This document shows positions 1 through 5,512 of a stretch of DNA of 11,551 nucleotides, in pieces (the stretch's first letter is position 1; each line of letters begins with the position of its first letter). The DNA is taken from contig JAXJRQ010000210.1 in assembly GCA_036310525.1 (NCBI GenBank), positions 1-11,551 of the forward strand, written 5' to 3'. The notes under the pieces were generated by a model. It saw nothing but the letters and a program-made list of their open reading frames with translations. It was not told the origin of the DNA and did no database searches. Made by a program: the position numbers and the translations under genes. Source of the DNA: UBA4716 sp036310525 (lineage in GTDB: Bacteria; Bacillota; Clostridia; UBA1381).

Positions 1-27
1 ATTTGCAACTGTATACAATTTACCGCC

Positions 28-92
28 GTAGGGGACGATGCCCACATCGTCCCGTTGTATATTCACGGGCGGATGTGGGCATCCGCCCCTAC
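28..92. repeat. Inverted pair of palindromic repeat units
   Basis: Two 27-base arms (28-54 and 66-92) are inverted copies of each other around an 11-base AT-rich spacer. Each arm is itself a hairpin: GGGACGATG/CATCGTCCC (32-40/45-53) and GGGCGGATG/CATCCGCCC (67-75/80-88), each with a 4-base loop. The arms differ at four positions, and these form two complementary base-pair exchanges, so both hairpins stay perfect. The outer GTAGGGG/CCCCTAC (28-34/86-92) closes the whole. It lies 38 bases beyond the stop codon of the glycyl radical enzyme gene, so it will probably sit in the 3' end of that mRNA. No T-tract follows on the minus strand, so a classical Rho-independent terminator is not supported. 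It is probably a member of a dispersed intergenic repeat family. Confidence 0.85.
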
Positions 93-130
93 AATATCAT
101 AATATCTATTTCACCGATAAATTACAATTT

Positions 131-2458
131 TCAGCATCCTATATTTGTCGACTTAAGGTCAAGGCGAGTGATAATATCCTGCTGAATTTCGGGTGAAAGG
201 TCAAGGAAATTAACAAATGTGCCATGAATACGCATAATATACACACCGCCGGGCGCATATTTTTCGGGATTTTCAAGGACCTTTCTGAGTGTTTCGGGAG
301 TGGTAACGTTCACATACAGATAGAACGGTGAAACGCCCTCCTTAAGCTCATTGAAGAACAACGGACAAATTACGTTGTTGTAGAACTGAACGCCCTTTTC
401 CTCGTAATTGGCACCGTTGAAATATTTCGGGTCAATACCCAGATGCGAAGCATAACCGCCGTTAAACTGCTCAAACGGAAGCTTCATATTTGAAAGCATT
501 CTGAATCCGAGTCCGTTTGAAGCCTCGCCGTAGAGCGGATCTACACCGTAACCAAGCATGTCACGGCTCTTTCGTCCGTCGGGAGTTGCACCTACCCAGT
601 AACCGTATGTGAGATGTGTAGACGGACTTGCAAAGTCGGGTCTGAATGAATTATTGAGATAGTTTTTCTTACTCCTTAACATATCCGAAACACGGTTTGC
701 GATTTCAGCCGCCTCATTATCAACCTCTTCGATATTATTACCGAATTTGGGGCATGAGAGCAGAAAATCCCTCAAATCCTCATAACCCTCAAAGTTATTC
801 TTTATCGCATTTACAAGCATTTCCTTGCCATCGGGATATTTTTCAATAAATTTATCAATCGCAATAAACGAATCCGCAAGAACCGTAAGACCATGCACAA
901 GGCATCCGCTACCGTTGTACTTTGTGCCCTGCTTTTTCGTATCACGCATATCTGCGCCATATTCAAGACCACCCATAAACACGCTCAAAAACGGAACCTT
1001 AAGCTCAGACAGGGCACACGAAGCACCGTTTGCCGCTTTGACCATTTCGTCCATGACCTTGTCAAGAGTTTTATAGAACGCATCACGGATATTTTCAAGT
1101 GAATAATCATCGCAGTCCATGAGCTTTTCGTTTGTGATTGCGGAATATCCGCCCGTCAGCACCATTTCAAGAACTTTGGGGAGATTAAGCCAGCTGTTTG
1201 TGGTGTTTCCGTTATCCTTACCCATGATAAGCGGCTCCTGACAGCCTGCCACCGAGTAGTCGGGAATGTCACAATCGTCTCTGCCGTTAGCTTTTAATAC
1301 CTCAAACAAGGCATCATCATTAAACAGTGACGGAGTAAGCACACCGGGTGAGAAGAAAAATCTGCCCATTTCTTCATAGAGCTTTTGGGGTGTATTTTTA
1401 TGTAATTTCACCGACAAAATCGGCTGTGGCAAATTCATATCGTAATATGCATCAAGAATAGCATATGACATGGTGCTTGTGAGGTCGTTGCCGTCTATAT
1501 CTCTTCCGCTTATAAGAACATTCTGCGAAATTGCCCAGCTTCGGTCGCCGACGTTATAGAAAACAAGGAAATGCTTGAATAATTCACTTGACTCTTCACG
1601 GCTTAAATCACCTCTGTACGGTTCAAAAATTCTATCCGCATTTCCAACAGAAAACGCATACGGATTAGGCGCCTGCTCTATACACATTACCTCCCACAAA
1701 ATCAGATAAAGCTGCAATGCTTCATAGAGATTGTTTGCACCGTTATGAGAAATTTTATTCAAAGTTTTTTCCATTAGTTCAAGCTGCTTTAAGCGTGCAT
1801 CAGAGCATGTTTTTTTCTGCTCATTTATAAGCGAAACGTATCTTTCGCAAAGAATTTGCACGCCCGAAAGCGCAACTGCGCACGCCTTGAAGAAGTCGCC
1901 ATCCTTTGAATTTGCTTCATAGATAAGCGCATCAATACCGTACTTTAGGGCATAACGAAAATCGGGAATAACGTGTCCCGTTACCTGTTCAACAAAGAAA
2001 ATAACCTCTTTGGTATAATTTTCTGCCGCACCATAGGTCTTATTGAGCATGTCAACCATGGAAGTTTTTGCAGTATGTTGACGTACTGCATCTATTCTTT
2101 CCTCGCTGAATTCCTCATTGGGTTCAATGTCATTATAAATCGCCATTGGATCGCAATATCCCGAAAAACCCTCTACAGTAAATGACGGATTGATAAGCGC
2201 ATAGCTTTTTGCGAATGCATCACGCTGAGTTGAGACAAAAATTGCATTGTCGCTAAGACTTAATGGCAATGCCTTTAAAACCTCACATGTGAGATGCGCT
2301 TTTTTCAGCTCATCGGAAAGTCCTTTGTATTTTTCATCGTTTTGTATTTCCGTTTCCTTGGCAATAAACCAGCCATCAAGTCTTTTTATTTTTCGCTCCT
2401 CCTGATACAGAGCCTTTGCCATTTGTGTAAGCTCACCTTTTTTGCAGATACTGTTCAT
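131..2458 (-). CDS. Glycyl radical enzyme of the PFL family, substrate unknown
   Basis: This 775-residue protein has the length and layout of the pyruvate formate-lyase/glycerol dehydratase family: a large PFL domain (about residues 20-640) and a C-terminal glycyl radical domain (about 650-770). The thiyl-radical cysteine is Cys406 in GCQEP, and Glu408 is placed like the catalytic base of the dehydratase and C-N/C-S lyase members. PFL itself has adjacent cysteines, so true PFL is unlikely. The radical glycine is Gly746 in RIHGTF, 29 residues from the end, followed by the family-typical LSPEIQQ. The His before and Thr after the glycine depart from the usual RV(S/A)GY. Start ATG 2458 is chosen over Met13 because AGGAGGT (2465-2471) lies 6 bases upstream. 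It follows its activase gene by 14 bases, in one operon. The cytoplasmic reaction cannot be named from sequence; a dehydratase or lyase is likeliest. Confidence 0.93.
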   Translation of the reverse strand: MNSICKKGELTQMAKALYQEERKIKRLDGWFIAKETEIQNDEKYKGLSDELKKAHLTCEVLKALPLSLSDNAIFVSTQRDAFAKSYALINPSFTVEGFSGYCDPMAIYNDIEPNEEFSEERIDAVRQHTAKTSMVDMLNKTYGAAENYTKEVIFFVEQVTGHVIPDFRYALKYGIDALIYEANSKDGDFFKACAVALSGVQILCERYVSLINEQKKTCSDARLKQLELMEKTLNKISHNGANNLYEALQLYLILWEVMCIEQAPNPYAFSVGNADRIFEPYRGDLSREESSELFKHFLVFYNVGDRSWAISQNVLISGRDIDGNDLTSTMSYAILDAYYDMNLPQPILSVKLHKNTPQKLYEEMGRFFFSPGVLTPSLFNDDALFEVLKANGRDDCDIPDYSVAGCQEPLIMGKDNGNTTNSWLNLPKVLEMVLTGGYSAITNEKLMDCDDYSLENIRDAFYKTLDKVMDEMVKAANGASCALSELKVPFLSVFMGGLEYGADMRDTKKQGTKYNGSGCLVHGLTVLADSFIAIDKFIEKYPDGKEMLVNAIKNNFEGYEDLRDFLLSCPKFGNNIEEVDNEAAEIANRVSDMLRSKKNYLNNSFRPDFASPSTHLTYGYWVGATPDGRKSRDMLGYGVDPLYGEASNGLGFRMLSNMKLPFEQFNGGYASHLGIDPKYFNGANYEEKGVQFYNNVICPLFFNELKEGVSPFYLYVNVTTPETLRKVLENPEKYAPGGVYIMRIHGTFVNFLDLSPEIQQDIITRLDLKSTNIGC

Positions 2459-2464
2459 AAAATT

Positions 2465-2471
2465 ACCTCCT
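2465..2471 (-). promoter_or_regulatory. Shine-Dalgarno site of the glycyl radical enzyme gene
   Basis: AGGAGGT on the minus strand lies 6 bases before the ATG at 2458. This decides for that start over the in-frame Met13. The site falls in the 14-base gap after the activase stop codon. Confidence 0.85.
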
Positions 2472-2472
2472 G

Positions 2473-3174
2473 TTATGTTGTTATTATTTTTAAACCCTTT
2501 TTTATAAATACTTCCTTAAATTTTTCAAGTGTTTCCCTGCTTACAAACCCGTCCTTAACCTCATACTCGGATGTCCATTTTTCTTTTCCGTATTCGTGGT
2601 AAGCAAGAAATTCAAAATCGGTATTTTGTGTATTGAACATGGAAAAATAATCGGCAAAACCGTCGGGGTTTTGTGTATTGATGCCGTTTATCAGCGGTAT
2701 ACGTATATGCTGAGGCTGTCCTGTGGCACAGTTTAATTCAAAATTTTTCTTTATTTCACTATTCCCCACTCCGGTATATTTTTTTAGAATATCGCTGTCG
2801 TAGTGCTTGAAATCCATTATCAGATAATCTATGTATTTCAGGATTTCACAAAGCTTTGGAGATGTGCCGTTTGTTTCAATTGCAGTGTGTATGCCCTCTT
2901 TTTTGAGGAGCTTTAAAAGCTCAATCAGCTCTTCGTGCTGAACTGTTGCCTCACCGCCCGTAAAAGTTACACCGCCGCCCGAAAAAAACATCGCACGGCT
3001 TCTTTTACATTCGTCAAAAAGCTCTTCCACGCTGTACTCTTTTCCACCTGAAAGACTCATGCCCTCAGGGTTTGAGCACCAAATGCACCTCATATTACAT
3101 CCCTGCAAATGATAAACAAGCCTGTTACCCGATCCGTCCTGACTGAAATTGAACCCTTTATTGAATATTTTCAC
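2473..3174 (-). CDS. Glycyl radical enzyme activating enzyme (radical SAM, PflA-like)
   Basis: This 233-residue radical SAM protein should use SAM and a [4Fe-4S] cluster to abstract the glycine hydrogen of the downstream partner enzyme and form the glycyl radical. The cluster motif CX3CX2C is at Cys26, Cys30 and Cys33 in GCNMRCIWCSNPEG. The activase-typical glycine-rich SGGGVTFTGGE is at 65-75, and ETNG lies further on. Between Cys33 and SGGGVT there are about 30 residues with one cysteine (Cys56), so the 8-Cys ferredoxin-like insert of most lyase-type activases (about 300 residues) is absent. It resembles PflA (about 246 residues) in size. Start is GTG at 3174, preceded by GGGGGTGAG (3178-3186). 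It is the first gene of the two-gene operon and lies just below a consensus promoter with an abutting palindrome, so its expression is probably repressor-controlled. Confidence 0.93.
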   Translation of the reverse strand: MKIFNKGFNFSQDGSGNRLVYHLQGCNMRCIWCSNPEGMSLSGGKEYSVEELFDECKRSRAMFFSGGGVTFTGGEATVQHEELIELLKLLKKEGIHTAIETNGTSPKLCEILKYIDYLIMDFKHYDSDILKKYTGVGNSEIKKNFELNCATGQPQHIRIPLINGINTQNPDGFADYFSMFNTQNTDFEFLAYHEYGKEKWTSEYEVKDGFVSRETLEKFKEVFIKKGLKIITT

Positions 3175-3177
3175 ACA

Positions 3178-3186
3178 CTCACCCCC
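3178..3186 (-). promoter_or_regulatory. Shine-Dalgarno site supporting the GTG start of the activase
   Basis: GGGGGTGAG on the minus strand ends 3 bases before GTG 3174 and resembles the AGGAGGTGA consensus. No other in-frame start with a better site exists, and the protein begins normally for the family (MKIFNKGFNFSQDG). Confidence 0.7.
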
Positions 3187-3215
3187 GCAATTAGTTAAAT
3201 GATTTAACTAATTGC
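3187..3215. promoter_or_regulatory. 29-bp perfect palindrome, probable repressor operator
   Basis: GCAATTAGTTAAAT is followed by one central base and its exact reverse complement (14+1+14, no mismatch). On the minus strand it begins immediately after the -10 hexamer (3216-3221), so it covers the expected transcription start and the early transcribed region. It ends 12 bases before the activase GTG. This placement is classical for a dimeric repressor that blocks RNA polymerase. The AT-rich core resembles operators of MarR-type winged-helix regulators, but that assignment is inference. A transcript starting inside it could not form the whole hairpin, which favours a DNA-level role. Confidence 0.88.
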
Positions 3216-3244
3216 ATTATAGCATACCCAATTCCCTTTGTCAA
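3216..3244 (-). promoter_or_regulatory. Consensus sigma-A promoter of the glycyl radical operon
   Basis: On the minus strand TTGACA (3239-3244) and TATAAT (3216-3221) both match the consensus exactly, with a 17-bp spacer. The spacer ends in TGC, which also gives an extended -10. Such a strong promoter would be nearly constitutive unless repressed, which fits the palindrome abutting the -10. Transcription should start near 3209 and read into the activase gene. Confidence 0.93.
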
Positions 3245-3253
3245 CACTTTGCC

Positions 3254-3303
3254 AAACAAAAAAACGCAGTGATTATGATAGATTGTATCATAATCACTGC
3301 GTT
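3254..3303 (-). terminator. Rho-independent terminator of the polysaccharide operon
   Basis: Stem arms 3263-3280 and 3286-3303 are perfectly complementary over 18 bp with a 5-base loop. On the minus strand the stem is followed by an uninterrupted run of T (3258-3264, partly within the stem base). It lies 3 bases after the stop codon of the small coiled-coil ORF and about 10 bases before the -35 of the next operon. It therefore separates the two transcription units cleanly. The T-run exists only on this strand, so it should act mainly in the minus direction. Confidence 0.95.
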
Positions 3304-3306
3304 ATA

Positions 3307-3414
3307 TTATTTCAAATGTCTTTTTATATCATTTATTTCTTTTTCTATTTTTTCAAGCCTCTGAGATATATCTTCGTTTGTTTTTATGCTTGAATTTGAT
3401 GGGTCATTATTCAT
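3307..3414 (-). CDS. Small 35-residue coiled-coil protein
   Basis: An ATG at 3414 opens a 35-codon frame that stops at TAA 3307-3309. The first part (MNNDPSNSSIKTNED) is polar. The second part (about residues 16-35) is charged, with Ile16, Leu20, Ile23, Ile27, Ile30 and Leu34 at strict 4-3-4-3-4 spacing, so it is a perfect short coiled-coil heptad pattern. It has no membrane segment and no cysteine. It starts 5 bases after the stop codon of the preceding DUF4330 gene and ends 3 bases before the operon terminator, filling the space exactly. There is no clear Shine-Dalgarno site, so translation would depend on re-initiation after the upstream gene. Likely cytoplasmic, possibly a small oligomerising adaptor. 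I know no family for it. The main doubt is that it may be chance; the heptads and position argue otherwise. Confidence 0.62.
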   Translation of the reverse strand: MNNDPSNSSIKTNEDISQRLEKIEKEINDIKRHLK

Positions 3415-3419
3415 ATTAT

Positions 3420-3911
3420 TTATTCAATAACTTCTACAGACTTAATTTTTCCTGAGGTTTTACATCTTTCGGTGAAAAGGTCTATTGTTCTGCCGACTGA
3501 AAGCTCGGTTGAATCATTCAGGATATATCCTGTATCGGATTCTTTGCCGTTTGCTTCGATTGTGATATAGAAATCACTTCTGTCGGGCACAAGTGCATTC
3601 ACAACCGTACCGTCGGCAGTTACTGCATGCTGTTTTGCCGGTTCTGTGTACACGCCGACAACCTTTCCGAGTACATTTTCTGCCTTTTTATCGGTAACAT
3701 TATCGCCCTCTTTGATAGCCTCAACCGTATAGCTTCTTACAGCCGGTATACATATTACATAACGAAAGCTTGCATCTGACTTGACTGCGCTTGTGACAAC
3801 GCTCGAATATCTTACGCATATACCTGCTATCACTACCACAACAAGCACAAGCACTGCCGCATCAACAATACTGAATTTTCCCTTTATCTTTCCGTTCTTA
3901 TCCAATAACAT
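3420..3911 (-). CDS. DUF4330 family membrane-anchored protein (second copy)
   Basis: This 163-residue protein has a short basic cytoplasmic start (MLLDKNGKIKGKF), one membrane helix (about residues 15-36) and an extracytoplasmic domain. The domain carries the features I associate with DUF4330: a repeated pattern of AIKEGD (about 65-70), GKVVGV and paired beta-rich halves ending in GKIKSVEV. It aligns over its length with the gene just upstream (VEAIKEGDNVT against AEAMKAGDKVT; DFYITIEA against DIYVTVEA), so the two are tandem paralogues. ATG 3911 follows AAGGAGGA (3918-3925), which overlaps the stop codon of that paralogue and suggests coupled translation. The biochemical role of DUF4330 is not established. 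Its place behind glycosyltransferase, flippase and ligase genes suggests a membrane accessory of polysaccharide export or assembly (inference). Confidence 0.88.
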   Translation of the reverse strand: MLLDKNGKIKGKFSIVDAAVLVLVVVVIAGICVRYSSVVTSAVKSDASFRYVICIPAVRSYTVEAIKEGDNVTDKKAENVLGKVVGVYTEPAKQHAVTADGTVVNALVPDRSDFYITIEANGKESDTGYILNDSTELSVGRTIDLFTERCKTSGKIKSVEVIE

Positions 3912-3923
3912 TGCTCTTCCTCC

Positions 3924-4388
3924 TTATTTATCAATCGTGATTATATAGCCTGAGGAAGCAAAGCCTTTTCCTCTGACGGGTATGTCTGTACCTACTTTTA
4001 TAGCTGTATCGCCTGTTTTTGCGGCTGTTTCGGAAATAATGCAGTCTGCCTCAACAGTTACATATATATCCACCTTGTTTTCAACGGGAACATCAATATA
4101 AACACCGTTCATACTGCTGAAGGTCTGTCTTGTTGCAGGTACGTAGCTTACATCCTTGATTATACCGCCGTCCTTTTCAGCAAGAGAAAGCGTAACCTTA
4201 TCGCCCGCCTTCATTGCTTCGGCAAGCTCAATATCCTTTTCCTGCATCATGACAACAAAAGTCACTTTTTCGCTTTTTGATTTGCCAATAAGCTTTGGTC
4301 CGAACATCAGCGCACCCACTGCAACCACTGCCGCAACCACAAGCACAATCAGCGTATCAATGACTGTCCATTTCATTTTCTTCTCCAT
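3924..4388 (-). CDS. DUF4330 family membrane-anchored protein (first copy)
   Basis: This 154-residue protein starts MEKKMKW, followed by one hydrophobic helix (about residues 8-32), and places the remainder outside the membrane. There is no lipobox or cleavable signal-peptide site that I can see, so it is probably a type II anchored protein. The outer part is rich in beta-strand pattern and contains the internal halves AEAMKAGDKVT and KTGDTAIKVGTDI, which match the downstream paralogue. It begins 5 bases after the stop of the glycosyltransferase gene, with a G-rich stretch (GGTAGGG) as the only ribosome-binding candidate. Divergence from the paralogue is considerable, so the duplication is old and the two copies may form a heteromer (inference). 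Function is unknown. Confidence 0.87.
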   Translation of the reverse strand: MEKKMKWTVIDTLIVLVVAAVVAVGALMFGPKLIGKSKSEKVTFVVMMQEKDIELAEAMKAGDKVTLSLAEKDGGIIKDVSYVPATRQTFSSMNGVYIDVPVENKVDIYVTVEADCIISETAAKTGDTAIKVGTDIPVRGKGFASSGYIITIDK

Positions 4389-4393
4389 TTTCC

Positions 4394-5512
4394 CTACCTC
4401 TTTTCTATGATTTGTCTGTAATAGTTTTCCGTGTTACGAGTCATCGCTTCGGCTGTGAAGGTGGTTTTGAATATTTCCTTTGCACCGTCCGAGAGCTTTT
4501 CGTACAGATTATCGTCTGTGAGCAGTCGCTTTAAGCCTTTTGCAAGCAAAGCGCTGTTTTGCTTTGGAACAATAAGTCCGTTGACTTCGTTTTTGATTAC
4601 GCCCGGATTTCCGCCGAAATCCGACACAACCGCCGGTATTCCGATCCTCATTCCCTCTAAAAGAGCAAGACTTGTTGCCTCGGTGCCGTATGAAGCATTC
4701 GCCTGAATATCGGTTATGCTCATAAGCTTGTCAACATCACTTATAAATCCCGTGAAAATAACATGCTCCTCCAGATTAAGCGATTTCACCTTTTCTTTTA
4801 AGGTGTTTTCGTACGAGCCGGTACCTGCAATAAAGAATTTTGCATTAATTCCGTCCTTTATGATTTCATCCGCCGCCTCAATAAAGTACTCATGACCTTT
4901 TATATCCTCAAGGCGTGCAACGATTGAAACCACCTTTTCGCCGTCCTTTACGCCGAAACGCTCACGTGATGCGGCTTTTTCATCGTCTGTCGGAGGCGTA
5001 AGTCCGTCCACACCGTTTAAAATTACATTTATCTTTTTCTCACTCACGCCCGTATCGGTCAGGTTCTTTTTTGCCGCTTCGGCAACTGCAATTATTCCGT
5101 CTGCAAGTGAATTATTTACAAATCCGTTAATTACCTTGCCTATACCCTGAGAGATTTTTTTCGGCGGGTCAAAAACGCTGTGACGTGTGTATATAACCTT
5201 AACTCCTGCCTGCTTTGCGGCAATTCGTGCCGACATACTCGCATGTGTATGAACAAGGTCGGGTTTTTCGCTTTTAAAAATTTTTCTAAGCTCGCTTACC
5301 GCACCGAAATCAAGCGATTTATCGGCAATTCCGTCAACCTCTATTACCGTTGCGCCCATTTTCTCCATATGCGGCTTTAAAAGGCTGTTTTTCGGAAGTA
5401 TCGTTTTTACTTCAAATTCATCATAGTTGAAATTTTCAAGCAATGTCAGAAGACATTTACCTGCGCCGCCTATATTTGTATCCGAGGAAACCTCGATGAT
5501 TTTCTTTTTCAT
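4394..5512 (-). CDS. Glycosyltransferase family 4 (GT-B fold)
   Basis: This 372-residue protein is of ordinary length for a cytoplasmic GT4 enzyme that moves a sugar from a nucleotide donor to a lipid-linked acceptor. The N-terminal acceptor domain has the glycine loop IGGAGK (14-19) and the HTHASMSAR segment. The C-terminal donor domain starts near VSIVARLEDIKGHEYFIEA and contains the EX7E motif complete as Glu278 and Glu286 (EATSLALLE), followed by GIPAVVSDFGG and NGLIV. No membrane segment is visible. Its ATG overlaps the stop of the upstream ligase-like gene by 4 bases (ATGA), so the two are translationally coupled. Sugar and acceptor cannot be told. Genes around it place it in the same wall or capsule polysaccharide pathway as the GT4-CsaB fusion. 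Confidence 0.95.
   Translation of the reverse strand: MKKKIIEVSSDTNIGGAGKCLLTLLENFNYDEFEVKTILPKNSLLKPHMEKMGATVIEVDGIADKSLDFGAVSELRKIFKSEKPDLVHTHASMSARIAAKQAGVKVIYTRHSVFDPPKKISQGIGKVINGFVNNSLADGIIAVAEAAKKNLTDTGVSEKKINVILNGVDGLTPPTDDEKAASRERFGVKDGEKVVSIVARLEDIKGHEYFIEAADEIIKDGINAKFFIAGTGSYENTLKEKVKSLNLEEHVIFTGFISDVDKLMSITDIQANASYGTEATSLALLEGMRIGIPAVVSDFGGNPGVIKNEVNGLIVPKQNSALLAKGLKRLLTDDNLYEKLSDGAKEIFKTTFTAEAMTRNTENYYRQIIEKR

Noticed and set aside
28..92. CRISPR-like array or Rho-independent terminator
   Set aside because: There are only two units and they are inverted, not direct repeats; no T-tract follows the stem in the direction of transcription.
131..2458. Calling the glycyl radical enzyme pyruvate formate-lyase (pflB)
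   Set aside because: The adjacent cysteine pair of PFL is absent; GCQEP with a following Glu belongs to the dehydratase/lyase type.
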